From Deinococcus sedimenti (GTDB lineage Bacteria > Deinococcota > Deinococci > Deinococcales > Deinococcaceae), in NCBI RefSeq assembly GCF_014648135.1, contig NZ_BMQN01000004.1, positions 186,001 to 250,000 of the forward strand: a stretch of 64,000 bases of DNA, written 5' to 3'. Below the pieces are notes generated by a model. The model was not told the origin of the DNA, searched no databases, and saw only the letters and a list, made by a program, of their open reading frames with translations. The translations under genes and the position numbers were made by a program. The stretch's first letter is position 1, and the number at the start of each line of letters is the position of its first letter. Below are positions 10,832-22,689 of the stretch, piece by piece.

Positions 10832-11467
10832 ATGAATCTCGCAGTGATCGGAGCGGCTGGTGGTGTGGGCCGCCGCGTGGCCGCGCAGGCCGCCGCCAGC
10901 GGGCATCAGGTGCGGGCGCTGGTCCGCACTCCTGAACAGGCCGCGCAACTGGAGGCCCTGGGTACGCAGCCCGTCCTGGGTGACCTGACCGGCAACTGGA
11001 CGGCCGTGCTGGACGGCGCCGACGCGGTCGTGTGGGCCGCCGGGGCCGGGGCCAGCGGGAACTTTCAGGCCATTGACGGGGACGCCCTGATCGCCGTGAC
11101 GGACGAACTCGCCCGCCGCGCCGCGATGGGCGGCCCGCGCCGCGTCGTGGTCGTCAGTTCCATGGGCGTGGACCGCCCCGAGCAGATGCCGCCCTTCCTG
11201 ACGGCCGTGCTACGTGTGAAGGCCATCTCGGACGCGCACGTGCAGGCCAGCGGGCTGGAGTGGACGGTCATCCGCCCCGGCGGCCTGACCGACGCCCCCG
11301 GCACCAGCAGGGTCAGCGCCGGGATGCCCGCCCCGCGCGGCATGATCGCCCGTGACGACGTGGCGGCCGTGGTCCTCGCCTGCCTCAACGAGCCGCGCAG
11401 CGTGCGCCGCACTTTCGAGGTGGTCGCCGGGGACACCCCGGTCGCGCAGGTGGTCGCCGCGCTGTAA
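10832..11467 (+). CDS. NAD(P)-binding protein (atypical SDR, NmrA/YhfK-like)
   Basis: 211 residues from the ATG at 10832, which follows CACCCT at 7 nt (leaderless-like). The dinucleotide site is GAAGGVGRRVA after the first strand MNLAVIG, and RTPEQ after strand 2 carries the Arg typical of NADP binding. VVVVSSMG and EWTVIRPGGLTD are the usual SDR_a5 landmarks; there is no Tyr-x3-Lys. Proteins of this class are NAD(P)H-sensing or flavin-reductase-like oxidoreductases; the substrate is unknown. Confidence 0.85.
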   Translation: MNLAVIGAAGGVGRRVAAQAAASGHQVRALVRTPEQAAQLEALGTQPVLGDLTGNWTAVLDGADAVVWAAGAGASGNFQAIDGDALIAVTDELARRAAMGGPRRVVVVSSMGVDRPEQMPPFLTAVLRVKAISDAHVQASGLEWTVIRPGGLTDAPGTSRVSAGMPAPRGMIARDDVAAVVLACLNEPRSVRRTFEVVAGDTPVAQVVAAL

Positions 11468-11473
11468 GTAAAC

Positions 11474-11516
11474 AGTGGGGAGTGGGCTGGAGGTCAACCC
11501 CGCTCCGCTCCCCACT
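11474..11516. terminator. Hairpin between convergent genes
   Basis: Perfect 9-bp stem AGTGGGGAG (11474-11482)/CTCCCCACT (11508-11516) between the stop codons of the NAD(P)-binding gene (plus) and xseB (minus). There is no T run on either side, as usual for hairpins in this window, so termination is inferred from position. A related AGTGGG-rich inverted repeat sits at 31850. Confidence 0.5.
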
Positions 11517-11522
11517 CACTCG

Positions 11523-11786
11523 CTACTCCTCATCGTCTGTGTCGGTCTTGTCTGTGTCGATCTCGTCTGCGTCCGTCTCGCCTGTGTCACCATCGTCGGC
11601 CCAGTCGCCGGCCAGCACGGCGCGCACGGCCTCGATCCGCTCGCGGCACCGGGCGTATGCGGCGCGGGCGTCCTCCAGCAAGGGCAGCACGCGGTCCAGG
11701 TCGGCCTCGCCGGACTCGAGTTCGGCGGCGATGCGGCTCAGCCGGGCGTACGCCTCCCGGTACGAGGTGGGCTGAGGCTCAGTCAT
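11523..11786 (-). CDS. xseB: Exodeoxyribonuclease VII small subunit
   Basis: 87 residues from ATG 11786, chosen because TAGCAT (11794-11799) lies 7 nt upstream. The central 60 residues match XseB: SYREAYARLSRIAAELESGEADLDRVLPLLEDA, then YARCRERIEAVRAVL. The last 25 residues are almost entirely Asp, Glu, Thr and Gly (DTD/TDE repeats), a longer acidic tail than E. coli XseB has. With XseA it degrades single-stranded DNA; xseA is not in this window. Confidence 0.9.
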   Translation of the reverse strand: MTEPQPTSYREAYARLSRIAAELESGEADLDRVLPLLEDARAAYARCRERIEAVRAVLAGDWADDGDTGETDADEIDTDKTDTDDEE

Positions 11787-11793
11787 GCTGGCC

Positions 11794-11809
11794 ATGCTAC
11801 CGCTACGCT
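11794..11809. promoter_or_regulatory. Back-to-back leaderless promoters for xseB and flavin-reductase gene
   Basis: TAGCAT (minus strand, 11794-11799) is 7 nt before the xseB ATG, and TACGCT (plus strand, 11804-11809) is 6 nt before the ATG at 11816. The two -10 boxes are only 4 bp apart, so the start sites must compete for polymerase, and each -35 region would lie inside the other gene. Confidence 0.6.
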
Positions 11810-11815
11810 GCGCGC

Positions 11816-12493
11816 ATGACGCCCCCCGACATGACGCCCCGAGAGGCACCGCCTCAGGACGTGACGCACTTCGACCTGACGGCGCTGCCCGGCGCGGCGC
11901 GCTACAAGCTGCTCACGGCGACCGTCACACCCCGCCCCATCGCGTGGGTGAGCACCCTGGGCGCGGACGGGCACGTGAACCTCGCGCCGTACTCGTTCTT
12001 CGGCCTGATGGGCAGCGACCCGCCCGTCGTGGCGTTCGCGCCCGGCGACCGCGCGGACGGCACGCCGAAGGACACGGCGCTGAACATCGGTGCGGGCGGC
12101 GAGTTCACCGTGAACATGGTCAGCGAGGCGCTGGCCGTCACCATGAACGCCACCGCCACGGACTTCCCGCACGGCCACGCGGAACCGGACGCGCTGGGCA
12201 TCCCGCTCGCGCCGGGCGTGAAGGTCGCGGTGCCGCGCGTGGCCGCCGCGCCCGCCGCGCTGGAATGCCGCGAGGTGCAGACGGTCCTGATCGGCCGCAC
12301 CCGCATCATCCTGGGCGAGGTGCTGGGCCTGACCCTGCGCGCAGCCGCCGTGCAGGACGCGCAGCGGCACCACGTGGATACCGGCGCGCTGGACCTGATC
12401 GGCCGGATGGGTGGGCGCGGCACGTACGCCCGCACGCGCGACACGTTCGTCATCGACCGGATTCCCTTCGAGGAGTGGCAGAAGGAACAGTAG
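11816..12493 (+). CDS. Flavin-reductase-like FMN-binding protein
   Basis: 225 residues, start at ATG 11816 (leaderless, see the divergent promoter). Split-barrel flavin reductase features: TVTPRPIAWVSTLGADGHVNLAPYSFF, a pattern for FMN phosphate and isoalloxazine contacts, then DTALNI and EFTVNMV. DIM6/NTAB-type proteins bind FMN and reduce it with NAD(P)H or act as flavoproteins of unknown substrate. A second member lies at 29021. Confidence 0.88.
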   Translation: MTPPDMTPREAPPQDVTHFDLTALPGAARYKLLTATVTPRPIAWVSTLGADGHVNLAPYSFFGLMGSDPPVVAFAPGDRADGTPKDTALNIGAGGEFTVNMVSEALAVTMNATATDFPHGHAEPDALGIPLAPGVKVAVPRVAAAPAALECREVQTVLIGRTRIILGEVLGLTLRAAAVQDAQRHHVDTGALDLIGRMGGRGTYARTRDTFVIDRIPFEEWQKEQ

Positions 12494-12578
12494 GCAGTCG
12501 GGCAGGGTGGGACGGTCTTGACCTGGGCGGATTCATCGCGCCCACGCTGTCGACCATCAACCATCAACCATCAACCCG

Positions 12579-13208
12579 TCACACCGGTTCCCCGCCGGCT
12601 TTCACGCGGGCGTTGTCCGCCCAGACGTACCGGGCGGCCAGGGTGCGGTACGGGGCCCAGCGGTCCAGCACCTCGGTACTGGGCGCGTCCGGGTGCAGCC
12701 GCGCGAGGCCCTGGCGCAGCGCGAGGTCCCCGAGGCTGAACACGTCCGCGCGGGCCAGGGCGAACATCAGGAACATCTCGGCGGTCCAGCGGCCGATACC
12801 CGGGAGGGGCAGCAGGTCGCGGATCACGGTCTCGTCGTCCTGTTCGCTCAGGTGCGTGAAGTTCACCGCGCCGGTCTTTGCGGCCTGCGCGATGGCCTGC
12901 ACGGTCCGCACCTTCGCCCAGGACAGGCCCGCGCCGCGCAGCGTGTCGCCGCTGGCGGCCAGCAGGGTGTCGGCCGTGACCTCACCCAGCGTCTCCGTCA
13001 CGCGGGCGTGGATGCTCGCAGCGGCCTTCACGCTCAGCTGCTGCCCGGTCACGTTGCGGATCAGCGTCCCGAACGGGTCGGTGGTGGGCGTCAGGACCGG
13101 CAGGTCGCCCACCCGGGCGATCACGCCCGCCAGCACGGGATCCCGCGAGAGGTGTCGGGTGGCGGCGGCGTGACCGGCGAGGGGCGCCTGATGCTCGGGC
13201 AGGGGCAT
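12579..13208 (-). CDS. alkA: DNA-3-methyladenine glycosylase, AlkA family
   Basis: 209 residues from ATG 13208 (CACAAT 6 nt upstream). Helix-hairpin-helix LPGIGRWTAEM followed by the HhH-GPD catalytic Asp in FSLGDLALRQG, plus QQLSVKAAASI near residue 60. It lacks the N-terminal TBP-like domain of E. coli AlkA, as in the compact Deinococcus AlkA2-type enzymes. It excises alkylated purines in base-excision repair. Just before the stop codon region is a run of three ACCATCA units (12553-12573). Confidence 0.9.
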   Translation of the reverse strand: MPLPEHQAPLAGHAAATRHLSRDPVLAGVIARVGDLPVLTPTTDPFGTLIRNVTGQQLSVKAAASIHARVTETLGEVTADTLLAASGDTLRGAGLSWAKVRTVQAIAQAAKTGAVNFTHLSEQDDETVIRDLLPLPGIGRWTAEMFLMFALARADVFSLGDLALRQGLARLHPDAPSTEVLDRWAPYRTLAARYVWADNARVKAGGEPV

Positions 13209-13291
13209 GCCCCCATTGTGGCGTGGGGACGGGGCTGGCGGAACGGCAACGCACCGGCCCTGGGGGTGGCCGGTGCGTGCGGGGGTGGGGG

Positions 13292-14143
13292 TTACTGCGC
13301 GGTGACGCCAGTGTAACTGTTGATCCAGTTGATGTAGCCGTTCACGCGGGTGTACACGCCGTAGCCGCGGCACTCGGCGGGGCCGTACGAGACGATGCCC
13401 AGCACGTAGAACTTGCTGTTGTAGCGCGCGGCGAGCGGGCCGCCGCTGTCGCCGTTGCAGGAGTCCTTCCCGGCGGAGTACTTGCCGCAGATGGTGTTGC
13501 TGGGGCGGCTGCCGCAGTCGCTGCCGGTGGGGGTGATGGGGATGGTCACCTCGCGCAGCGCGCGGTTGCTGTACGCGCCGGTTTCGGTCTTGCCCCAGCC
13601 GCTGACGGTGGCGGACTTGCCGTTCACGTCCAGCACGCTCTCGGTGGTGTTGTTCGGCAGCGCGGCGGTGGCCACGGTGCTACCCAGTGTGAACGCGGTG
13701 CCCACGCGGATCAGGGCGATGTCGTACGCGTAGGTGCTGCTGTTGTAGTTGGGGTGACGCACGATCTGCGCGGCGGTGCGCAGCTGACCGGTGCTGGTGG
13801 TCAGGTCGTTGATGCCGGCGCGGACGCGCATCTGGCTGGCGCTGTAGCCCTCGACGCAGTGCGCGGCGGTCAGGATCCACGTGCTGCTGATCAGCGTGCC
13901 GCCGCACCAGCCGCCCGCGAGTTCGGTGCTGGGCGTGACGCTCACCTGGTAGGGGCGGTTGGTGACGTTCGTGACCGTGCCGTACACGATCTGGCTGCCG
14001 ATGGTGTCGGGGAAGGCCTTCTCGGTGCCGGTGACCGTGAGGGTCTCCTCGGGCAGCGTGGCCTGGGGGGCGGTCTGGGTGGAGCAGGCGCTCAGGGCCA
14101 GGATGCCCAGGGCGGTCAGTGCGGCGTGCAGGGGTTTGAACAT
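13292..14143 (-). CDS. Trypsin-like serine protease (S1), lipoprotein
   Basis: 283 residues. The N-terminus has a lipobox (Ala-Leu-Ser-Ala-Cys, Cys at about 20). The triad is complete: His in LTAAHCVEG, Asp in AYDIALIRV, Ser in CNGDSGGPLA. The Asp that sets trypsin specificity (six residues before Ser) appears as DSCNGDSGG, consistent with cleavage after Lys/Arg. Six or more Cys suggest disulfides, fitting an extracellular location. It directly follows the S8 protease gene (about 80 nt), so the two may be expressed together. Confidence 0.92.
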   Translation of the reverse strand: MFKPLHAALTALGILALSACSTQTAPQATLPEETLTVTGTEKAFPDTIGSQIVYGTVTNVTNRPYQVSVTPSTELAGGWCGGTLISSTWILTAAHCVEGYSASQMRVRAGINDLTTSTGQLRTAAQIVRHPNYNSSTYAYDIALIRVGTAFTLGSTVATAALPNNTTESVLDVNGKSATVSGWGKTETGAYSNRALREVTIPITPTGSDCGSRPSNTICGKYSAGKDSCNGDSGGPLAARYNSKFYVLGIVSYGPAECRGYGVYTRVNGYINWINSYTGVTAQ

Positions 14144-14223
14144 GGTGGGACCTCGCGGGAATGTCGGATGAGGGGATGTGAATCAGGGATCAGGTGCGTT
14201 GACCTGATCCCTGACCGGAGGGG

Positions 14224-15753
<1,530 letters not shown>

Positions 15754-16354
15754 TGAGGCGACCTCCTGGGACAGTTCCACAACCAAGACAGATGGGAGTG
15801 TGGCCGTGGCATGCACGGCTGATGTGACGCTGTCAAGCGAAATTGGGAACTTCGCCGATGATACGCAGAGAATTGTCCACTGTTGATGAACGTGGTCATC
15901 TGATCCGGAATTCTGTCCGTCGGCGGTACAAAAATTACAAAAAACTTACCGCCCGACGTATAAAAACTCTGTCTCGTAATGCGGGACAATACTGCTTGAC
16001 GTGGGAGTCAGGCTGAATGATCTCATATTCCTCATCTGACCATTGGGTGAATAACATTTCAAAAGGCGTCTCATGACGCAATTGCTCCTGGCATTCGAAA
16101 AGTCCTCATGACGACAGATCAAATGCGCAGCACAATCCATCCCCTCACACCAGAGAGGTCAGGTCAAGGTCTCATGCAGATGAGGGTCGGTGCGGATCAG
16201 CCAGTTCCACTGAATATCAACGGAGGGCGTATGCGGCGCCGCACGGTGCCCTACCGGCAGGCGCCACCCACGGCAGGGACCAGGCAGACCCCGACCTTGC
16301 GTCTATCTGGGGAAGCAGGTGTCGTCCTTCTCTGTGACCTCCCCCCGCCTGCGG
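15754..16354. other. Long A+T-rich intergenic region
   Basis: 600 nt without a gene I can support. By count, 15901-16080 is about 45% G+C against roughly 70% elsewhere. It contains short A/T runs (ACAAAAATTACAAAAAAC), a GCGTC/GACGC hairpin at 16060-16074 and scattered short open frames in every frame. On the minus strand TTGACA at about 15833-15838 could be the -35 of the S8 protease promoter. A possible small ORF of 64 codons (minus, 15946-16140) has four Cys and no ribosome site at good spacing. This may be decayed foreign DNA or a large control region for the proteases. Confidence 0.5.
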
Positions 16355-17122
16355 TCAGAGGTGCCAGCCGCCCGCGACCTCCAGCTCTTGGCCCGTCACG
16401 TAATCGCTGGCCCGGATGAAGAACAGCGCCGCCTCGACCAGTTCCGCGACCGTGCCCACCCGCCCCGCCGGAATCTCCCGCACCGGCTGACTGACACTCG
16501 TCTCGATCACGCCGGGACTGACCACGTTCACGCTCACGCCGCTGCCCGCGAGCGTCACCGCCAGCGACCGCGACAGCTGCAGCACCCCCGCCTTCGCGAT
16601 CACGTACGGGACGATCCCCGGCCGCGCCACCCCCGCCGAGGCGCCCGCAAAACCCAGGTTCACGATTCGGCCCCAGCCGCGCGCCCGCAGCAGCGGCGCA
16701 GCCTCCTGACACGTGACGAAAGTGGCGGTCAGGTTGCTGCCCAGCATGTCCGCCCACTGCTCGTCCGTCACGTCCAGCAGCGGGCGGTTCACGTAGTTGC
16801 CCACGTTGTTCACCAGCACTGCCAGTCCCCCGAAGGCGGCGTGCGCGTCGCGCACCAGCGCGCGCGCCTGCGCGGGCACCGTCAGGTCGGCGCGTAGCGT
16901 CACGGCCCGCACGCCCCGCTCGCGGCACAGGCGCGCCGTCTCCTCGGCGTCCACGGCGCTGCCGCGGTAATGCACCGCCACGTCCAGCCCCTCGGCGGCC
17001 AGCGCGACCGCCAGCGCCCGCCCGATCCCGCGCGCCGCGCCGGTCACCAGCGCCGTGCCGGTGGCCAGCCCCGTGCCGGGTGGGACGGTCACGCCCGCAC
17101 CGGTCGGGCCCTCACGACTCAC
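16355..17122 (-). CDS. SDR-family oxidoreductase
   Basis: 255 residues if it starts at GTG 17122, which overlaps the Nudix stop codon by 11 nt. NAD(P) site TGAARGIG at about residues 27-34, NNVGN in place of the family NNAG, and the catalytic Tyr-x3-Lys as YVIAK, with a Ser-containing GASAG segment before it. C-terminal VAGGWHL. It is a classical FabG-like SDR; probable role is a ketone or ketoacyl reduction, substrate unknown. Positioned after the Nudix gene in the same direction. Confidence 0.85.
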   Translation of the reverse strand: MSREGPTGAGVTVPPGTGLATGTALVTGAARGIGRALAVALAAEGLDVAVHYRGSAVDAEETARLCRERGVRAVTLRADLTVPAQARALVRDAHAAFGGLAVLVNNVGNYVNRPLLDVTDEQWADMLGSNLTATFVTCQEAAPLLRARGWGRIVNLGFAGASAGVARPGIVPYVIAKAGVLQLSRSLAVTLAGSGVSVNVVSPGVIETSVSQPVREIPAGRVGTVAELVEAALFFIRASDYVTGQELEVAGGWHL

Positions 17123-17522
17123 CCTGCCGCAGCGCCAGTTCCACCAGGGACCGCGTGAACGAGTTCAGCGGGTACTCCAGCGCCTCGTGCAGGTGCACCC
17201 AGGCCCACTCCGCGATCTCCTCGTTCGGTTTCACCTCGTGGTCGCCGGTGGTGGCCAGGAAATCCACCAGCAGCATGTGCGCGGGCTTGTGGAACTCCTC
17301 GCTGAGCACCGCCTCCTGCGTCTGCGCGTACTGCACGTCCTCCAGGCGCAGGCCGACCTCCTCGAGAAATTCGCGCTGCACGGCGTCCAGCAGTGTCTCG
17401 CCCCACTCGACCTTGCCGCCCGGTACGCCCCACAGCCCGCGCCACTTCGTCGTGCGGGCCAGCAGCACCCGGCCGTCCCGGCCCCACACGAGCGCGCCCA
17501 CACACACCAGCGGTCTCTCCAT
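17112..17522 (-). CDS. Nudix hydrolase
   Basis: 136 residues. The Nudix box is complete: GGKVEWGET, then REFLEEVGL (Gly-x5-Glu-x7-Arg-Glu-x2-Glu-Glu-x-Gly). It starts at ATG 17522 with TACGCT 7 nt upstream, a leaderless promoter. MutT/NUDT1-like length. Deinococcus is rich in Nudix enzymes that hydrolyse oxidised nucleotides, sugar nucleotides or CoA derivatives; the substrate here cannot be read from sequence. Confidence 0.92.
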   Translation of the reverse strand: MERPLVCVGALVWGRDGRVLLARTTKWRGLWGVPGGKVEWGETLLDAVQREFLEEVGLRLEDVQYAQTQEAVLSEEFHKPAHMLLVDFLATTGDHEVKPNEEIAEWAWVHLHEALEYPLNSFTRSLVELALRQGES

Positions 17523-17568
17523 GCGCGCCAGCGTACCGTCCCCCGCGCCCGCCCGTGCGGGTGAACGC

Positions 17569-19046
<1,478 letters not shown>

Positions 19047-19050
<4 letters not shown>

Positions 19051-19973
19051 GCCTTCACCTCACGCGCCGCGTCCGGAACGGGAGCCGGGGCGGGCCGACC
19101 ACGCGTGTTCACCAGCACCACGCCCGCCACCGCCACCACGCCCCCCAGCAGCGTCAGCAGGGTGGGCACCTCGCGCAGCCACGCCCACGCGATCAGCACC
19201 GCGAACACCGGCGACACGTACAGGAACGACGTCGTCACGCCCGCCCCCACCCTTGAGAGGGCGAACGTCCACGTCAGGTACGCCAGCGCCGCCGGGAACA
19301 ACCCGATGTACACCAACGCGAGGTGCGCCTCCAGCGGCGCGGCGCGCAGTTCGGCCCCGAAGCCCGGCAGGAACACCAGCATGGGCACCGTCCCCGTGAT
19401 CAGCGACCACACCGTGAAATGCAGCGGATTCATCCGCGCCAGCAGCGGCTTCTGAAACACGAAGTACAGGCTGGTGAACAGCGCCGCCGCCAGGATCAGC
19501 AGCGCCCCCCGCGTGAAGCTCAGGTCCTGCCCGCCGCCCAGCACGATCAGCGCCACGCCCGCCAGGCTGACCAGCGTGCCCAGCCAGCCCAGCGCGTTCA
19601 GCCGTTCCCCGGCGAAGCGCGTGGCGAGCAGCGCCGTGATGACCGGCCCCGCCGCGATGATCAGGCTGGCGGTGCCCGCCGGGACCGTCACCTCGCCGTA
19701 ATTCAGGCACACGTGGTACAGCGTGATGCCCGAGAAGCTCAGCCCCGCGATCCGCCCCAGGTCCCGCAGCGGCGGCAGCGGGATGCGCGCGGCCAGCGCG
19801 TACACGCCCAGCGCCAAGCTGGCCACCAGGAAGCGGTACAGCGTCACGTGCCCCGGCGAGAACGACTCCAGCCCCGCGCGGATCCCCGCGAACGCCGACG
19901 CCCAGAACACGATCGTGACCAGGATGGCCCCCAGCGACAACGGATCCAGACGGCCAGCAGCGGGAGCACGCAT
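19047..19973 (-). CDS. EamA/DMT-family exporter
   Basis: 308 residues from ATG 19973, with TATGCT 9 nt upstream. Ten hydrophobic segments arranged as two EamA repeats, the first with [15 protein letters not shown] and the second with [31 protein letters not shown]. EamA proteins export amino acids or other metabolites. It overlaps the ABC fusion by 4 nt, suggesting they are one operon, but a joint function is not obvious. Confidence 0.9.
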
Positions 19974-20138
19974 ATGGCGGCCAGCATAGAGCAGCCCCCG
20001 CGCCGCGCGGCATCGGCAGAAACGATCCGTCCCGCGTGACCCTTCGGAAACCCGGCCAGACTCGGCGGGCCGCGCAGGTCTAAACGCGCCCTGAGGCCCG
20101 GCACACCCGCCCAGCTGCCGATGCGCGAAGGATGAGGC

Positions 20139-20330
20139 ATGACCGACCCCCAGCCGAAGAGCACGCCCGAAACCGCGCAGGACCACACGGGCAGCGACCA
20201 CGCCACGCACGGCGCGAACACCAACCTCACGCCCGACGTGCAGGGCGGCCCCACCTCCTCTCAGGACCGCGCCGCGACCGACACCATCACCGACCAGCAC
20301 GCGCATGATGGAGGGAACCACTCCGGCTGA
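20139..20330 (+). CDS. Small hydrophilic protein, unknown
   Basis: 63 residues, rich in Asp, His, Thr, Gln and Gly and without hydrophobic stretches, so probably disordered. AAGGATGAGG lies just upstream of the ATG. The segment [13 protein letters not shown] is His-rich and might bind metal. I recognise no family. It stands alone between the divergently transcribed DMT exporter and the SRPBCC gene. Confidence 0.55.
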   Translation: MTDPQPKSTPETAQDHTGSDHATHGANTNLTPDVQGGPTSSQDRAATDTITDQHAHDGGNHSG

Positions 20331-20448
20331 ACTCACGTAAGGTCAATTGCCCCCGCCCGGTCCGCAGGCGGGCCTTAATCTTCGTTGGGCGTGGCTTCAC
20401 GCGCCCCCACACCGCACTTCATACACTGCCCCCACGGAGGGAATCACC

Positions 20449-21093
20449 ATGACGAACACCACAGGAATGGATCAGAACCGCATGATCAGCGGCGCCGCCG
20501 GAGGCGCCCTGCTGCTGATGGGCCTGCGTAAACGCGGCGTGCTGGGCCTGGGGATGGCCGCCGTCGGCGGGTACCTCGCCTACCGCGCCGCCACCGGCAA
20601 CGACCCCGTCATGGCCGCCGCGGGCCTCAGCGGCAACGCCGTGGCCGCCAAGCCCATCTTCGTGGAGCACAGCGTCGTCATCGACCGCCCCGCGCAGGCC
20701 GTGTACGACTTCTGGCGCAAGCTGGAGAACCTGCCCCAGATCATGAGCCACCTCGAGAGCGTCACCGCGCTCGACGAGAAACGCAGCCGCTGGGTCGCGA
20801 AGGCCCCGCTGGGCACCCACGTCGAGTGGGAAGCGGAGATCGTGAACGACAAGCCCGGCCAGCGCATCGGCTGGCACTCCCTGCCCGGCGCGACCGTCGA
20901 CAACGCAGGCAGCGTGCAGTTCGAATCCCTGCCCAACGGTGGCACGCGCGTGCACGTGGCGCTGTCCTACCGTCCGCCCGCCGGGCCGCTGGGCGCCGCC
21001 GTCGCCAAGCTGTTCGGCGAGGAACCCAGCCAGCAGATCGCCGAGGACCTCCAGAAGTTCAAGGCCGCCTTCGAGGGCACCGCGAAGAACTGA
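20449..21093 (+). CDS. Membrane-anchored SRPBCC protein
   Basis: 214 residues, ATG 20449 preceded by GGAGG at 9 nt and a TACACT box at 20422-20427. Residues about 8-45 form a YgaP-type membrane hairpin ([31 protein letters not shown]). Residues about 65-205 are a START-like polyketide cyclase/dehydrase fold ([33 protein letters not shown]). This pairing is common in bacteria with unknown ligand; the cavity would hold a hydrophobic molecule at the inner membrane face. Confidence 0.88.
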   Translation: MTNTTGMDQNRMISGAAGGALLLMGLRKRGVLGLGMAAVGGYLAYRAATGNDPVMAAAGLSGNAVAAKPIFVEHSVVIDRPAQAVYDFWRKLENLPQIMSHLESVTALDEKRSRWVAKAPLGTHVEWEAEIVNDKPGQRIGWHSLPGATVDNAGSVQFESLPNGGTRVHVALSYRPPAGPLGAAVAKLFGEEPSQQIAEDLQKFKAAFEGTAKN

Positions 21094-21151
21094 CTGGAAC
21101 AGTAGGAGGGGGCCAGTGGTGCGATGCCACTGGCCCCCCTTTCGCGCGGAC

Positions 21152-21622
21152 TTACCAGTTCAGGTCGATGCCGGTGAAGGGCGTGCCGTTCTTGCCGGGG
21201 GTCAGGCCGTTCACCAGAGTCCAGCCGGGCTTCACGTTCAGCAGGTCGGTGCCGCTCTTGTCACCCGAGCCGTTCTTCGAGAAGACGAACGTGCGGCTGC
21301 CGGTCTTCTGCTCGCCGCTGTCGTGGCGCAACTTGGTGCCGGTCTCGCCGTCCACGTACGCGAACAGCTCGTACGCGCCGTCCTGCGGTTCGTTCGGGAA
21401 GCTGATGGCGTACACGCGCTTTTCCGGGTTCAGGGTGCCCATGTTGCCCTGGTCGAGCGCCGGGGTCTGCACGCCGCTGAGGGTCATGCCGCGCAGCGCC
21501 ATGCGGATCGTGCCGCTGGGCTGCGTGCCCAGGATGTTGCCGGACACGTCTCCGTCCGGGATACCGAGATACCCGCAGGAGGCGATGGTCAGGGGGAGGA
21601 GCAACAGGGCAGCTTTCTTCAT
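21152..21622 (-). CDS. Predicted lipoprotein, unknown
   Basis: 156 residues from ATG 21622; TAGGGT lies 7 nt upstream, supporting this over the GTG three codons earlier. Signal peptide MKKAALLLLPLTIASC, with the lipobox Cys at about 16. The mature part contains SGTIRMALRGMTLSG and an ELFAYVDGETGT strand pair, a beta-sandwich-like pattern, no recognised domain. Confidence 0.8.
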   Translation of the reverse strand: MKKAALLLLPLTIASCGYLGIPDGDVSGNILGTQPSGTIRMALRGMTLSGVQTPALDQGNMGTLNPEKRVYAISFPNEPQDGAYELFAYVDGETGTKLRHDSGEQKTGSRTFVFSKNGSGDKSGTDLLNVKPGWTLVNGLTPGKNGTPFTGIDLNW

Positions 21623-21679
21623 GCTGCTCACCCTAGGCGGACCGGGTGAAGGGTCTGTGAGCGGCAGCTGACGCGGCTC

Positions 21680-22003
21680 TCAGGAATTCTCATTCGCTTG
21701 CGGTGGAGCTTCCGGCACGTCTGCCGCGCCCTCCTCGACCACGGTCAACGAGCGCAGCGTCGCGCCCTGATGCCAGCCGTACTGCGGGTTGCGCAGGGCC
21801 AGCGCCGCCGCCACCGCCTCCGCCGCGCTGCGGTCCGGTTCGCCGTCCAGGCAGAACAGCAGAAACTTTCGCCCGCCCGGCGCGATCCGGATGAACAGGT
21901 CCTCGCCGATCTCCAGCTGCTGCGTGCGCGACAGCCGCTCGGCACGCCCCTGCGCGTACCGCAGCGCCTCGCGGATCGGCACCGTCACCGTCGGGTTGCT
22001 CAT
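21680..22003 (-). CDS. Hypothetical protein, cotranslated with TetR
   Basis: 107 residues. Starts at ATG 22003, overlapping the stop codon of the TetR gene (ATGA). Central part [31 protein letters not shown] looks like a small alpha/beta fold; tail is Glu/Pro-rich. No family recognised. Its coupling to the repressor suggests a related role, which the sequence does not specify. Confidence 0.7.
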   Translation of the reverse strand: MSNPTVTVPIREALRYAQGRAERLSRTQQLEIGEDLFIRIAPGGRKFLLFCLDGEPDRSAAEAVAAALALRNPQYGWHQGATLRSLTVVEEGAADVPEAPPQANENS

Positions 22004-22581
22004 GCGCGCAGTCCCGACAGCAGCATGTCCGCGAACTGGTCCGCCACGTCCCTCGGGGACAGCGACCCGCCCGGGCGGTACCACGTGTACGCCCAGTTCA
22101 CCGCCGACAGGATCAGATACGCGGTCATCTTCACGTCGAGGTCCGCGCGGAAGGTCCCCTCGCGCACGCCCTGCGTCACCAGTTCCCGGTAGAAGCCGTC
22201 GATGGTGTCGCGCCAGCCGGTCACGCGCCCATACGCCTCGGGCGACAGGTGCTTCCACTCGTGGAAGAACACGGTGGCGCTGTCCATGTTGTCCGCCACC
22301 ACCCGGATGTGCCGGAACATCGCCTCGCGCAGCTTCTCGTCGGCGCGCATGGGCTCGCCGCGCAGCGTGAACAGCGCCTCGTCGAACTGACGCGACGCCT
22401 GATTCACGATCTCGATCAGCAGCTCCTCCTTCGAGGAGATGTGCGCGTACAGACTGCCCCCCTGCATGCCCAGTTCGCCCGCCAGGTCACGCATGCTCGT
22501 CGCGTGATACCCACGCTCGGAAAAGAGGCGGCTGGCCGAGTCCAGAATCTGCTCGCGGCGGGGTTTGGCAGTGTCAGTCAT
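22000..22581 (-). CDS. TetR-family repressor, PaaR/FadR-like
   Basis: 193 residues. Helix-turn-helix in residues about 25-50 ([25 protein letters not shown]), the YxHfxsKeeL pattern of TetR. The C-terminus ([34 protein letters not shown] and [16 protein letters not shown]) is that of the KstR2/FadR-type acyl-CoA-binding group. A 14-bp palindrome CAAACGCCCGTTAG at 22640-22653 lies just upstream of a TAGGCT -10 box (22622-22627), so it likely represses itself. The same palindrome covers the carboxylase promoter at 33494. No Shine-Dalgarno is evident before the ATG. Confidence 0.88.
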   Translation of the reverse strand: MTDTAKPRREQILDSASRLFSERGYHATSMRDLAGELGMQGGSLYAHISSKEELLIEIVNQASRQFDEALFTLRGEPMRADEKLREAMFRHIRVVADNMDSATVFFHEWKHLSPEAYGRVTGWRDTIDGFYRELVTQGVREGTFRADLDVKMTAYLILSAVNWAYTWYRPGGSLSPRDVADQFADMLLSGLRA

Positions 22582-22639
22582 GGTGGGGGAGACGGGCACA
22601 GCGGCGCGGCCCAGTACACCCAGCCTAGCACGCCCCACC

Positions 22640-22653
22640 CAAACGCCCGTTAG
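22640..22653. promoter_or_regulatory. TetR operator (CNAACGNNCGTTNG type)
   Basis: CAAACGCCCGTTAG, inverted repeat AACG/CGTT with a 2-nt centre, flanked by C/G. It sits 12 nt upstream of TAGGCT, in the -35 region of the TetR gene. From memory, this fits the binding consensus published for Thermus thermophilus PaaR, CNAACGNNCGTTNG. Confidence 0.75.
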
Positions 22654-22689
22654 GTCCCCACCCGCCAGGATGCTGCCCCCACCGGGCCG

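Noticed and set aside
12553..12576. Three ACCATCA units as a possible CRISPR or iteron
   Set aside because: Only three short units with no spacers and no replication gene nearby; simple tandem duplication is enough.
15946..16140. 64-codon minus-strand frame in the A+T-rich gap
   Set aside because: Four Cys, no family, ribosome site at wrong spacing; not enough to call a gene.
16231..16419. Plus-strand frame after GGAGGG at 16220-16225
   Set aside because: The ribosome-like site is good, but the frame is Pro/Arg-rich and runs into the 3' end of the SDR gene on the other strand.
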